64,000 nt of DNA from Bog-159 sp963756605 (lineage in GTDB: Bacteria; Acidobacteriota; Terriglobia; Bryobacterales; Bryobacteraceae), in the NCBI GenBank assembly GCA_963756605.1, contig CAVWOT010000025.1:22510-86509 (forward strand), in the 5' to 3' direction. The translations under genes and the position numbers were made by a program. Below are positions 42,372 to 51,185 of the stretch, in pieces. The notes under the pieces are model-generated. The model was given only the letters and a program-made list of their open reading frames with translations, did no database searches and was not told where the DNA came from. Each line of letters opens with the position of its first letter. The stretch's first letter is position 1.

Positions 42372-43131
42372 GGACTGGAGGGCGGGCTTCAGCCGAGGCT
42401 TCAGCCGGCGCGGAGCTTCAGCTCCGCTTCTGCTACTTCTGTGGTCGATTTTGCCCGCGGCCGCCCAGAACCCGCCACCCATCTTCCGCATCCAGCCGGT
42501 GCGGCCAGTCGCCGAACTGCGCGCCGAAGCGTTGGCCGCCAAACCGCCCGTCGAAACAGGAACGTTCCGCCAATCGGACCTGGTGGACTTAGCCGCGCTC
42601 GATTCGCGTATCAAGCTGGATATCCGCTACGCCACCACGAATGACTTTCTCAGCACGCCGGTCTACTCTTCCGCGCGCGCTTTCCTGCAACGCCCCGCGG
42701 CGGAAGCCCTGCTGCGCGCCCATCGCGAGTTAGTGAAGCAAGGCTATGGTTTGCTGATTTTCGATGCCTACCGGCCCTGGTATGTAACCAAAATATTCTG
42801 GGACGCCACCCCGCCGGACAAGCATGAATTTGTGGCCGACCCGGCCGAGGGATCGCGTCACAATCGTGGTTGCGCGGTGGATCTGACTCTGTACGATATT
42901 AAGACCGGCCGCGAAATCGAGATGACCGGCGGATACGACGAGATGTCCCTGCGATCTTATCCGGATTACCCGGGCGGCACCGACGAGCAGCGCGCGCACA
43001 GGCAATTGCTACGCCGCGAAATGGAGAAGCAGAGGTTCACCGTGTATCCATCCGAATGGTGGCATTTTGATTATCAGGATTGGAAGAGTTACGCGATTCA
43101 GAATATCCCCTTCGAAGATGTCCGCCCATAG
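42364..43131 (+). CDS. D-alanyl-D-alanine dipeptidase (VanX/DdpX type)
   Basis: A 255-residue reading from ATG 42364 (ATG 42358 is also possible). A signal peptide with twin arginine (SRRGASAPLLLLLWSILPAAAQ) is encoded in part by repeat copy E. The catalytic domain has DIRYATTNDF, GLLIFDAYRPWYVT, SRHNRGCAVDLTL (zinc His and Asp) and EWWHFDY (Glu and His). The family splits D-Ala-D-Ala, in either resistance or peptidoglycan recycling. Its start overlaps the BNR gene's stop. The 3' end overlaps the convergent glycosyltransferase by 95 bp. Confidence 0.9.
   Translation: MAKDWRAGFSRGFSRRGASAPLLLLLWSILPAAAQNPPPIFRIQPVRPVAELRAEALAAKPPVETGTFRQSDLVDLAALDSRIKLDIRYATTNDFLSTPVYSSARAFLQRPAAEALLRAHRELVKQGYGLLIFDAYRPWYVTKIFWDATPPDKHEFVADPAEGSRHNRGCAVDLTLYDIKTGREIEMTGGYDEMSLRSYPDYPGGTDEQRAHRQLLRREMEKQRFTVYPSEWWHFDYQDWKSYAIQNIPFEDVRP
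42376..42428 (+). repeat. Dispersed palindromic repeat, copy E (long form), inside a coding start
   Basis: TGGAGGGCGGGCTTCAGCC, then GAGGCTTCAGCC, then GGCGCGGAGC, then TTCAGCTCCGCT. It is read in frame as WRAGFSRGFSRRGASAP, the n-region of the dipeptidase signal peptide. Confidence 0.78.
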
Positions 43132-44692
43132 CGACACGAACCATCAGCGCGATCGGCAGGATAGTCCCGGCCAGGTATAGAATCCATAATACGATCAAGA
43201 CTGGCGCCGATAGCAGCGGTGGTTTATTCGCCGCCATCCGCGTAAACACCGCATCGAAGCCGCTAACTTCACCAAGGTGGAACGCGGTAAGTGCTCCGTT
43301 GGATTTATGTACGATCAGCCCGGTGTAATAAGGAATCGCCACCCAGTGCATGCCGTATAGGTCCAGTAAGGCGAACAGAATCGTGCCCAGTGTCATGGTC
43401 CACGCCCTGCATCGGAATGCCACGGCACAAAGCACTACCTCGCAGGCCACCACTGCGTACATATACCAACCCATCGAACCGGCGAGTCCGTTAGCCAGAT
43501 ACTGCAGGAGCACATTGTAAAATTGCCCGAGCCAGAAAAAACCGTAAACCGCGGCCAGCCATAGGACTTCCACGCGGCGTAACTGCGCCACCAAGCCTAG
43601 CGCCGCCACCAATGCGATCGCGAAGAAGACGTGATACATCCAACTCCGCACTTCCAGGAAACTCCACCCGCAGAAATACAGATGCGAGACGAGTATGATG
43701 TCCAGCGCCCGCAGCCACGGAACGTGCGGGATAACAGACAAGATTGCCGGCAGACTCTTGTTACGCAATACAACAGACTCGGCGAGTCCCGCGAGCGTGC
43801 CGGTAGTCAGAATGTTCCGAGCATACCACCAGCCGGCGATGACCAATGTCACGACGCCTGATGTTACCCCGGCAGTGCAGGCTCTACGATATTTATAGAT
43901 GACCAGCAGCAAAACAGCCGGCACAGCAGTCAGGAAATAGGCTTTGGTCAGCAGGCCGAGCCCCAGACAAACGCCGAGCGCGACTGCGCCGCGCATATCC
44001 GGCGCACGGGTCAGAACTCTAAGACCTACCGAGGTTAAGACGGTGAACAGCAGAATGGAGAGTGACTCATTGCTAACACGCGCCACGTCGATGGCGAATC
44101 CTGGCATTACCGCCAGCACCGCTGCGCATCCGACTGCGAGCGGCTCGCGCCCTGTGACGGCCAACGCGATGGCGAAGGTGAGCGGCACGGCCAAAGAGGT
44201 AATCGCCACGCTCAACATCCGGAGCCACAGCACCTGTGCCAGCAGGCCAGAGTCCTTTAATACATAAAGCACCGGCGCCATCAGCCAGTAATATAGCGGT
44301 GGTTGCAGCGCCTCGTAGGCCGATGGCCCGCCAGCGGAGTCCTCCCGTGGCCAGCTTGCGGGCAGGTTGCGCAAAGCGGATTCCCGCGTGTGTCTCTCGC
44401 CAGCCGGCAGCGCCCAGTACAGCTCCTCTGTGAGCGATGAGCGGAACTCGTGCCATCCCCGCACTTGCCAAGGCACCGGCGCGAGCTGCAGAGACTCCAC
44501 CACATCGCGCGGCTCCGGCTGATTGCGCGGCGGCAACCACACGCCCTTTACAGCCATCGCGCGAATCACTCCGAAGTGCGCGAATTCGTCGAAACCCTCC
44601 CAGAGCGGAAACATGGCGGCGTAGAACCAGCCGCGGAACAGAAAGCCAAGCCAGATTGCCGCCAGCCACCAGCGGAGACGCGGAAGGGTCAC
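43037..44692 (-). CDS. Membrane glycosyltransferase (PMT/ArnT-like, GT39/GT83 type)
   Basis: A 551-residue reading from GTG 44692; the frame is open to 44893 but that part overlaps the ABC gene. A first helix (RLRWWLAAIWLGFLFRGWFYA) is followed by a periplasmic loop with the acidic GFDEFAHFGVIR motif, in the place of the catalytic D-E of GT-C enzymes, then about ten more helices (VPLTFAIALAV, VALGVCLGLGLLTKAYFLT and so on). It probably transfers sugar from a lipid-linked donor to an envelope acceptor. The C-terminus (residues after about 520) is antisense to the dipeptidase gene. Confidence 0.78.
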   Translation of the reverse strand: MTLPRLRWWLAAIWLGFLFRGWFYAAMFPLWEGFDEFAHFGVIRAMAVKGVWLPPRNQPEPRDVVESLQLAPVPWQVRGWHEFRSSLTEELYWALPAGERHTRESALRNLPASWPREDSAGGPSAYEALQPPLYYWLMAPVLYVLKDSGLLAQVLWLRMLSVAITSLAVPLTFAIALAVTGREPLAVGCAAVLAVMPGFAIDVARVSNESLSILLFTVLTSVGLRVLTRAPDMRGAVALGVCLGLGLLTKAYFLTAVPAVLLLVIYKYRRACTAGVTSGVVTLVIAGWWYARNILTTGTLAGLAESVVLRNKSLPAILSVIPHVPWLRALDIILVSHLYFCGWSFLEVRSWMYHVFFAIALVAALGLVAQLRRVEVLWLAAVYGFFWLGQFYNVLLQYLANGLAGSMGWYMYAVVACEVVLCAVAFRCRAWTMTLGTILFALLDLYGMHWVAIPYYTGLIVHKSNGALTAFHLGEVSGFDAVFTRMAANKPPLLSAPVLIVLWILYLAGTILPIALMVRVAMGGHLRRGYSESRNSSNPDNQNATIRMDTR

Positions 44693-44720
44693 GGCATTGA
44701 TGATAGCGCCGTGTGTGCGC

Positions 44721-47501
44721 TCAAGCGGGGGGCGCGCCGTCGCGATGCAGATCCAAGGCAAAAATCGCGGGCGCGGGTTCCTCCTCGAAGCGCAGTCTGG
44801 GTTCCGCCGATTTCGCCAGCCTCCCAGTCCACCATCGCATCGCGATCGCCACCATCGCCAGCAGGGCCGCCATTCTGGCGAAACTCGCAGCATCCCCGAG
44901 GGCCCGGCGTTCGAATCTCGCGCCCGCGATCATGGCAAATAGCAATAGGACAAACGCCAGGAAAGCCATGTTCGCCTGCGATCTGCCCGGCAGGTACGAA
45001 CACGTGAACGGAATTTTGTGAAAGCCGGACAGGCACAGTTCGGTAGCCGCGATTCCCAACAACCCCAGCACGGCCAGATGTCCCACAGCCGCCCGCCACG
45101 GCCAAAGGTATAGGAACACACAGGCCGATGCGGACCACGCCGGAAGGAATCCCAACACGTAGAATGCTATGCGCACCGCCGCGGCGGTCTCGGCTCCGCC
45201 CTCGACCGGTGTGATCTGGAAAACCCAGTTGGCCCGCAATTCCAGAGGCATGCATGCCACCACGCGAACTGCCAGGATCACCGCGCCCAGCACGAACCCG
45301 CTCGACACCAGCAGCGGCACGCTGGGCTGATGCCATATATCCTGGCGCGCGCCCGTTTCTCCTCCGCCATTCTTCAGGAGCATCACCACCACCGCGCACG
45401 CCAGACCCCAGTAGAATGCGAGCATCATGCGGTGCTGGCGGCTGCGTTCCAGCGTCCGGATGCTGAACTGCACGAGGGCGGTGGCCAGCGGATTTCCGAA
45501 TCGCGGCAGCCAATGGACGCGGCGTGAAGTGGGCACGATGTCCGGCTCCTCCACGATGCGGCGGAGGGTTCGCCAGTACGACAGCGCGTATGCGCCGGCC
45601 GTGCCTGCAACACAAATTCCCAGGCCCACCCAAGCCCGGTGCGCCTGCGGCGCCAGCGCGCGCGATCCGCTCAACTGCTGGAACAGACCCAGAAACCAAT
45701 ACGCCGGCGACCAATAGAACGGCCCGTGATGGTGCGCGGCCAGGATCGTCGCCGAGTCCACCGCCATGGGCTCGAATACGTAACCGCACACGAGCAAACA
45801 AAATGCCGCCAGTTGCAGGAAGGACGATGCGCGCAGGAACCACCGCCTGGGCAGCAGTTGCGCCGCCAGACCCTGCACGCCCAGAATAAAGCAGAAAACG
45901 AACGCACCGGCAGTGCACATGGTAATCCAGTACACGGCGAAACAGCGGATCAGACCGAAAAATCCGCCACCCGCGGGAATCGCCACGTTGTCGAGCGACA
46001 CGGCCGGTTCGCCAGCCAGCCTGGCGCGGATATGCTCACTCAGCAGTTCCTCCAAGCCGGGAGCGCCCTCATAATGATTGACCAGAACGACCGCGGCATA
46101 GTCGTTCTTGGGATCGAACAATGCCCAACTGGAATAGCCTTCGGTGCGGCCTCCGTGAAAGTAGATCCCGTTATCGACGCGGTAGAGCCACGCCAGCGCG
46201 ATTCGTAATCCATGGACGACCTCTGCCCGCAGTCGATGCGATTGCGCAATCGCCTCAGGCAACGCGCCGCCGTCCGCGATCTTCTCCGGGTGCAGTTGCG
46301 CCGCCAGGTACGTGAGCAGGTCGGCAGCGGTGGAACGAATGCCGCCGGAGCCGGGCACCGGGTCTATATCCCTTGCAACAGTGGGCTGGTTGTGCCCGTC
46401 ATAACCCTGAATCAGGCGGCTGCGCTGTTCCGGCGAGAGCGCCACCACGGTGTCCGGCAATCCCAACGGGCCCGCGATTTCCTGCTGCGACAGTTCCGGA
46501 TAGGTGGTCCCGGCGCGATAGGCCAGCGCTTCCCCGAGCAGGCAATAGCCGAAATTGCTGTACTGGAAAGAGGTGTTGGGTGACCGGGCGGCTCCCACTT
46601 TCGCGAAGAGCGTGAAAATATCGGGCCCACGATTGATCGCGAATGGGTGCCCTTGATCGTCGAGCTTCTCCGGCCAGGGGGGCAGACCCGCATGGTGCGT
46701 CGCCAGGTCGAGCAGGCTGATTTCGCTCGCCGGGGGGCGCGCGACCACTCCCGCCGGTAGCAGGCTCCGTACTGGTTCGTCGAAGTCCGTCTTTCCTTGC
46801 GCTACCATTTTGGCGAGCAGCAGGCCGGTCAACGTCTTGCTGATGGAGCCGATTTCAAAGATCGAATCCGGACTGGCAGTGCCATACGCGAAGATCCGCC
46901 GCTCGCCGTGGCGCAGCACTCCGGCCACGGCCCCGATACCGGATCGCGGCGCCAAGTCGCGGTCCAGGACTGCGCCAAGGCCGCTTAAATCGACGGGCGG
47001 CAACGCGGCGTCATAGGTGAGAGCGGGCGTCGTCTGCGCTACCGTCTGTTCCTGCAGGACGATGGGCCATACCATTCCCGCTATCAAGTGGAGGGCACAC
47101 ACGGTCAGGCTGAGGGTCGTGCCCACCGCGGCGATCTTCGCCAGGAACAGCGTGCGGGCCCGCAGAGGCAAGGGAGCCAGCACAAATACATCGCGCCGGT
47201 TGGGGACCGTGGAGTCCCAGCTCAACACGGCAAACAGGCCTACCACCAGCATCGTGGTGGCGATCATGAAGTGCTCCGCAGTAAGGTTGATTCCCAGGCT
47301 GATCTGCGCCGGCACGCCGCTCACGCTGCCCGCCGCCAGCGCCGGAATCGTGAACAGGACGCTCACGAAAATCAATAGCGCGGCCAGCTGGCCTAACAGT
47401 TGGCGCATGTCGCCCTGCCGCGCGAGCAGCTCCAGATCCACCATGCGGAATAGAAACTCGCGATACAGCACCCGGAATTGCACTGTCGTCGGGTCCCGCA
47501 T
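44721..47501 (-). CDS. ABC-2-type permease with an inserted beta-lactamase-family domain
   Basis: 926 residues. Residues 1-150 hold three helices of an ABC-2/exporter permease. Residues 170-490 are a class-C beta-lactamase/penicillin-binding-type serine hydrolase with S219-I-S-K222, Y314-S-N316 and H449-G-G451, all three active-site elements, facing the periplasm. Residues 500-900 return to about nine helices and permease-like loops. There is no frame break between the parts. The stop of the ATPase gene is 2 bp upstream. A hydrolase built into a transporter suggests that the exported substrate is cut or sensed at the membrane; the substrate is unknown. Confidence 0.85.
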   Translation of the reverse strand: MRDPTTVQFRVLYREFLFRMVDLELLARQGDMRQLLGQLAALLIFVSVLFTIPALAAGSVSGVPAQISLGINLTAEHFMIATTMLVVGLFAVLSWDSTVPNRRDVFVLAPLPLRARTLFLAKIAAVGTTLSLTVCALHLIAGMVWPIVLQEQTVAQTTPALTYDAALPPVDLSGLGAVLDRDLAPRSGIGAVAGVLRHGERRIFAYGTASPDSIFEIGSISKTLTGLLLAKMVAQGKTDFDEPVRSLLPAGVVARPPASEISLLDLATHHAGLPPWPEKLDDQGHPFAINRGPDIFTLFAKVGAARSPNTSFQYSNFGYCLLGEALAYRAGTTYPELSQQEIAGPLGLPDTVVALSPEQRSRLIQGYDGHNQPTVARDIDPVPGSGGIRSTAADLLTYLAAQLHPEKIADGGALPEAIAQSHRLRAEVVHGLRIALAWLYRVDNGIYFHGGRTEGYSSWALFDPKNDYAAVVLVNHYEGAPGLEELLSEHIRARLAGEPAVSLDNVAIPAGGGFFGLIRCFAVYWITMCTAGAFVFCFILGVQGLAAQLLPRRWFLRASSFLQLAAFCLLVCGYVFEPMAVDSATILAAHHHGPFYWSPAYWFLGLFQQLSGSRALAPQAHRAWVGLGICVAGTAGAYALSYWRTLRRIVEEPDIVPTSRRVHWLPRFGNPLATALVQFSIRTLERSRQHRMMLAFYWGLACAVVVMLLKNGGGETGARQDIWHQPSVPLLVSSGFVLGAVILAVRVVACMPLELRANWVFQITPVEGGAETAAAVRIAFYVLGFLPAWSASACVFLYLWPWRAAVGHLAVLGLLGIAATELCLSGFHKIPFTCSYLPGRSQANMAFLAFVLLLFAMIAGARFERRALGDAASFARMAALLAMVAIAMRWWTGRLAKSAEPRLRFEEEPAPAIFALDLHRDGAPPA

Positions 47502-47502
47502 A

Positions 47503-48267
47503 TCAAGCCAGAATCAGGTCCGCGATCGCGCGCGAGACCGCCACGGTATCCTGGTCTACCGCGAGCTGCGCAAAGATATCTTCGAGCGTAGGCAGCGCCA
47601 TCAGCGTGCGCAGGCCGGCGATGGAATCGTCCGCCACAACTTTCGCCCGGTGCAGAATGACCACGTACGTGCACACGCGTTCCACGGTTTCGAGCTCATG
47701 CGAGCTGAACAGCACCACTTTGCCCCGCGCGGCCAACTCGCCGATTAAGCTGCGCATCACCAGCGTGGAGGCCACGTCCAGTCCGGAAAAAGGCTCGTCC
47801 AGCAGGATCAGATCCGGATTGTGCAGCAGCGCCACAGGGAGCAGCACCTTTTGCCGCATGCCCTTTGAATAAGACGAGATGGGCACGTGCCGGTCGCCAT
47901 GCAAGGCGAACAGGCGCAGCAGTCCTTCGATGCGTTCGGCGGTTGGTTTGGCGGGCAGGCCGCGCAATTGGCCGATCATGGTCAGGTACTCGATGCCGGT
48001 GAGGTGCGCATACAGTTGCGGCTCTTCGGGTACGTATCCCATGCGCCGCTTGTAGGCGATCAGGTCGCGCTGGATGCGCTGGCCCTCGAACAGGATTTCC
48101 CCGGAGGTCGCCTCCATGAGCCCGGTGATCATCTTCATGGTGGTGGACTTGCCGGAGCCGTTGGGTCCCAGATACCCGGTCACTTCGCCGGCGCGGGCCT
48201 GAAAACTGACTCCATCTACCGCGGCAATGCCCAGGAAGCGCTTGGTCACATGGCGCAGTTCCAGCAT
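47503..48267 (-). CDS. ABC transporter ATP-binding protein
   Basis: A 254-residue reading from ATG 48267; an upstream ATG (48282) lies inside the operator palindrome and adds only five residues. Walker A is GPNGSGKSTT, the signature is SYSKGMRQK, Walker B is LILLDEPFSGLD and the H-loop is FSSHELE. This is the DrrA/CcmA-like exporter class. It is paired with the fused permease 2 bp downstream, and is divergent from a PadR gene with a shared operator, so it is probably repressed by that regulator. Confidence 0.92.
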   Translation of the reverse strand: MLELRHVTKRFLGIAAVDGVSFQARAGEVTGYLGPNGSGKSTTMKMITGLMEATSGEILFEGQRIQRDLIAYKRRMGYVPEEPQLYAHLTGIEYLTMIGQLRGLPAKPTAERIEGLLRLFALHGDRHVPISSYSKGMRQKVLLPVALLHNPDLILLDEPFSGLDVASTLVMRSLIGELAARGKVVLFSSHELETVERVCTYVVILHRAKVVADDSIAGLRTLMALPTLEDIFAQLAVDQDTVAVSRAIADLILA

Positions 48268-48270
48268 GAC

Positions 48271-48318
48271 CCTATGTAGCATACTACTATAAGCTTGTCA
48301 AGTAGTATGCTACATAGG
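48271..48318. promoter_or_regulatory. Perfect 18-bp inverted repeat operator between ABC and padR genes
   Basis: CCTATGTAGCATACTACT (48271-48288) and AGTAGTATGCTACATAGG (48301-48318) are exact reverse complements with a 12-bp spacer. This is the divergent control region for both genes and is likely bound by the PadR protein. Confidence 0.8.
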
Positions 48319-48331
48319 TACAATAGCTCCC

Positions 48332-48646
48332 ATGGCCGGCGATCCCACGCTCTCGCACACCGCGGCAATCATCCTCCACACCATCGGCGCAGGCCATGGT
48401 TACGGCCTGCGGGTCATGGAAAAGACGGGACTTCCCAGCGGGACGGTCTATCCGGCCATGCGGCGCCTGGAGCGCGACGGCCTGATCAAGTCGCAATGGG
48501 AGGCGCAGTCGGTCGCCGATGCCGGGCAGCGGCCGGCGCGGAAATATTACCGGCTCACGCGCGCCGGCAAAGCCGCGCTCATCGCCACGCTGAAGCGCTA
48601 CCCGTTGCTGGTCGGGCTGGCACTCGCCGCGGAGATCAAAGAGTGA
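48332..48646 (+). CDS. PadR-family transcriptional regulator
   Basis: 104 residues. The winged helix is TAAIILHTIGAGHGYGLRVMEKTGLPSGTVYPAMRRLERDGLIKSQWE, followed by RKYYRLTRAGKAAL. A short form, with a C-terminal helix. Its promoter region shares the 18-bp palindrome with the ABC ATPase gene. The ATG of the following membrane-protein gene shares the last base of its stop (TGATG). Confidence 0.93.
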   Translation: MAGDPTLSHTAAIILHTIGAGHGYGLRVMEKTGLPSGTVYPAMRRLERDGLIKSQWEAQSVADAGQRPARKYYRLTRAGKAALIATLKRYPLLVGLALAAEIKE

Positions 48647-49446
48647 TGCACTTCCTGCAGCGGCCGATGTTGTGGGCCGCCGCCCGCCTGGTCCCCCGCC
48701 CGGAACGCGCCGAATGGCTGGCAGAGTGGATCGCGGAGCTGTGGTACGCACGACAGTCGTGCGCTGTGGATGTCAACCGGTTCTGCCTGGGCGCTTTCCA
48801 GGATGCGCTTGGGCTGCGGCGGCTCGCATCCGAGTGTGGACCAGGTACGGCCTCGTGGCTGGCTTCCCCATCGCGCTGCCTGCTATTCCTGGCGGGTCTG
48901 GACGCAGTGGCCTTACTTGCGATCCTCCCCGTCCCCCGTCCCTCCGAGCCAATTCCGCTGCGCGCCATTCTTCTGCTCATGGGTATGGCTTGCCTGATTC
49001 TGCTCGCAACGACCCGGTTATCCCTGGGCCACTACCCGGCCAGCCGTTACGCTCCCTCGCTGGCCACCAGAATGCGGCGCTGGCTCTTCCTCGCGGCGAA
49101 AATTGCTTTGATCCTGGCCGGTATGTTTGCGGGCTTGCTTCTGGCGGCTTCGCTCGGTGAGAAAACGCGGGCGGCGGCCGTGCTGGTGGATGGGCTGCTG
49201 TTAGGGTCCGTCCTGGCGTTTCGCTGGGCCCTGCGCGATCAGCGGCGGCGCTGTCCCGTGTGCCTGCGCCTGTTGACCAACCCCGTAACGGTCGGGCAGC
49301 GCGCCAGTTGGTTCCTGGAGTGGAACTGCACCGAACTGATCTGCCCGCGCGGACACGGTATGCTCTACATTCCGGAAAACCCCACAAGCTGGTTCGCCGC
49401 GCCGCGTTGGCTTTACGTCGATTCTTCCTGGCACGCACGCTTTTAG
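48646..49446 (+). CDS. Membrane protein with PadR-linked N-terminal helix motif
   Basis: A 266-residue reading from ATG 48646. The N-terminus (RPERAEWLAEWIAELWYARQS) is a motif I associate with Acidobacterial proteins that follow PadR genes. About four hydrophobic helices follow (CLLFLAGLDAVALLAILPV, AILLLMGMACLILLA, LFLAAKIALILAGMFAGLLLAAS, AAVLVDGLLLGSVLA). The C-terminal region has two cysteine pairs (CPVCLRLL and CTELICPRG), possibly a zinc site. It is coupled to the PadR gene. Function unknown; perhaps a PadR partner or small-molecule permease. Confidence 0.65.
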   Translation: MHFLQRPMLWAAARLVPRPERAEWLAEWIAELWYARQSCAVDVNRFCLGAFQDALGLRRLASECGPGTASWLASPSRCLLFLAGLDAVALLAILPVPRPSEPIPLRAILLLMGMACLILLATTRLSLGHYPASRYAPSLATRMRRWLFLAAKIALILAGMFAGLLLAASLGEKTRAAAVLVDGLLLGSVLAFRWALRDQRRRCPVCLRLLTNPVTVGQRASWFLEWNCTELICPRGHGMLYIPENPTSWFAAPRWLYVDSSWHARF

Positions 49447-49485
49447 CGGCGTGCGCCATCGGCGCCTGCATGATATCATTCCCGT

Positions 49486-50247
49486 GTGGCCGATTCCGCT
49501 TGTGTCCCAAGTTATGCCCCTGGTGTCCCAGCCACCGCGGTTACGGCGCGGCATTCTGTCCTGGTCCGCGTCACTCACTGGATCACCACCCTGTGCTTTT
49601 TTGCCCTGCTGGTCACCGGAACTGAGATCGTCACCTCTCATCCTCGCTTCTATTGGGGCGAAGCCGGCAACGTATTAACTCCTCCGCTGTTCAAACTGCC
49701 CATCCCGGCCTCCAGGTCATCCGTGCCCACCGGCTACGGCTATGTGCTGCCGGACCAGAACGGCTGGAGCCGGTATCTCCACTTTCAAGCTGCCTGGGTG
49801 GCGGTATTGACCGGCTTACTCTATACCATCTCCATCTTGTTCTCAGGGCATCTGCGAAAGAACTTACTGCCGGTTCAGTCCGATCTGTCGTGGCGGGCGC
49901 TGTCCATCGCGATCGCGAACCATCTGCGATTTAAGCGGCCCAGCGAAGCAGAAGCGTGGTCGTATAACATGCTGCAGCGGCTCTCCTACCTGTTCGTGAT
50001 CTTCGTTCTTTTCCCCCTGGTAATCTGGACGGGCCTGGCGATGTCCCCCGCCATCGCGTCCGCGTTTCCGTCCGCCGTCACTGTGCTCGGCGGCCAGCAG
50101 TCTGCACGCACCATTCATTTCTTCGTCTCCGTGTTCCTGGTACTTTTCCTTCTGGTTCACCTGCGCATGATTTGTCTGGCCGGATTCAGGAACCGCATGC
50201 GCGCGATGATCACGGGCCGCGCTGGTACAAATGTGGAGCGCACATGA
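49486..50247 (+). CDS. Membrane cytochrome b subunit for the molybdo-oxidoreductase
   Basis: 253 residues from GTG 49486. The cytochrome b561/hydrogenase-type haem b subunit has four helices, with histidines at RVTHWITTLCFFALLVTG, RYLHFQAAWVAVLTG, and HFFVSVFLVLFLLVHLRM. It overlaps the following Tat-exported molybdopterin enzyme by 4 bp (ATGA). The two probably form a membrane-bound complex where the b haem passes electrons between quinone and the periplasmic molybdenum site. Confidence 0.85.
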   Translation: MADSACVPSYAPGVPATAVTARHSVLVRVTHWITTLCFFALLVTGTEIVTSHPRFYWGEAGNVLTPPLFKLPIPASRSSVPTGYGYVLPDQNGWSRYLHFQAAWVAVLTGLLYTISILFSGHLRKNLLPVQSDLSWRALSIAIANHLRFKRPSEAEAWSYNMLQRLSYLFVIFVLFPLVIWTGLAMSPAIASAFPSAVTVLGGQQSARTIHFFVSVFLVLFLLVHLRMICLAGFRNRMRAMITGRAGTNVERT

Positions 50248-51002
50248 ACAATATCTCCCGCCGCAAATTGATTACCGCTGGGTTGGCCGCAACGGCGGGC
50301 GCATCCGGCTTGGCCGTGGCCGGCGGTGTGGCGCGGCGTTATGGACTGATCCCGCCCGATCATGGCGGCATCTACGGCGTGGGCGAAACGCTGACCTATG
50401 CCGCACAGCGCATACTCACGCGCCACTCGTTGGCCCGGGAGTTCCCTCGCAGCGAGATTTCGAAAACTCCATTCGCCAACGGCGTGGCCCCCAAGGAGGA
50501 AGCCTTCCTGCGTCTTCAGCACGGAGCTTTCGCGGACTGGCGGCTCGGCGTTGACGGCATGGTCGCCCGCCCCGCATCGTTTTCGCTGGCCGACCTGAGA
50601 AGTTATCCCTCTCGCAGCCAGATCACGCATCTGGCCTGTGAAGAAGGCTGGTCGTACATTGCGGAATGGACCGGCGTGCCTCTCTCCCACATCTTGCACA
50701 AGGTGGGGATTCTCCCGCAAGCCAGATACGTGGTCTACTTCTCGATCCAGAGCTACTGGTGGGACAGCCTCGACATGGCCGATGCCTGGCATCCGCAGAC
50801 TCTTGTAGCTTACGGGATGAATGGCGGTGAGCTTCCCGTGGGCCACGGTGGTCCTCTGCGTCTGCGGGTTCCCCGCCAACTCGGCTACAAGAGCGTGAAA
50901 TACATCACGCGCCTTACGGTAACCGATAATCTGAACCGCTTCGGCCGGGGCTTGGGCTCCGCGGCGCCCGAAGGCGGTTACGCCTGGTACGCCGGCATCT
51001 AA
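50244..51002 (+). CDS. Tat-exported molybdopterin-dependent oxidoreductase (sulfite oxidase/MsrP family)
   Basis: A 252-residue reading from ATG 50244. The Tat signal is NISRRKLITAGLAATAGASGLAVAGG. The Mo-cofactor domain has the cysteine ligand ITHLACEEGWSYIAEWTGVPL, YSFSIQ-type dimer strand (VYFSIQSYWWDSLDMADAWHPQT), and ELPVGHGGPLRLRVPRQLGYKSVKYI, which is a typical sulfite-oxidase-fold ending. Related periplasmic proteins repair methionine sulfoxide (MsrP) or act on sulfite; the substrate here cannot be told. Coupled to cytochrome b. Confidence 0.87.
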   Translation: MNNISRRKLITAGLAATAGASGLAVAGGVARRYGLIPPDHGGIYGVGETLTYAAQRILTRHSLAREFPRSEISKTPFANGVAPKEEAFLRLQHGAFADWRLGVDGMVARPASFSLADLRSYPSRSQITHLACEEGWSYIAEWTGVPLSHILHKVGILPQARYVVYFSIQSYWWDSLDMADAWHPQTLVAYGMNGGELPVGHGGPLRLRVPRQLGYKSVKYITRLTVTDNLNRFGRGLGSAAPEGGYAWYAGI

Positions 51003-51047
51003 CTTCTGCGCAAATTGTGGGCCGGGCCCGTGGCCTAAAGGCGCTAG

Positions 51048-51111
51048 CTTAGCGGAGTTCGATTGAGGTGCGGCATCAATCGGCGTCCGCTAGAATCGGC
51101 TGGCTTCGGTG
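51048..51111 (+). repeat. Direct repeat, left copy
   Basis: It shares TTCGATTGAGGTG, GGCATCA, TCGGCGTCCGCTA and AATCGGCTGGCTTC with 52903-52968, about 90 percent alike over about 65 bp. The two copies bracket the AraC remnant and the cytochrome P460 gene. Confidence 0.7.
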
Positions 51112-51185
51112 CATGACTTCCGGACGCGCCGTCCATCACCCGGAATTCGAAAATTGATCGAATAGTACCTCTGTTCAGTGCTGTT

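Noticed and set aside
44689..45918. 409-codon minus-strand frame
   Set aside because: Out-of-frame shadow of the ABC permease fusion gene.
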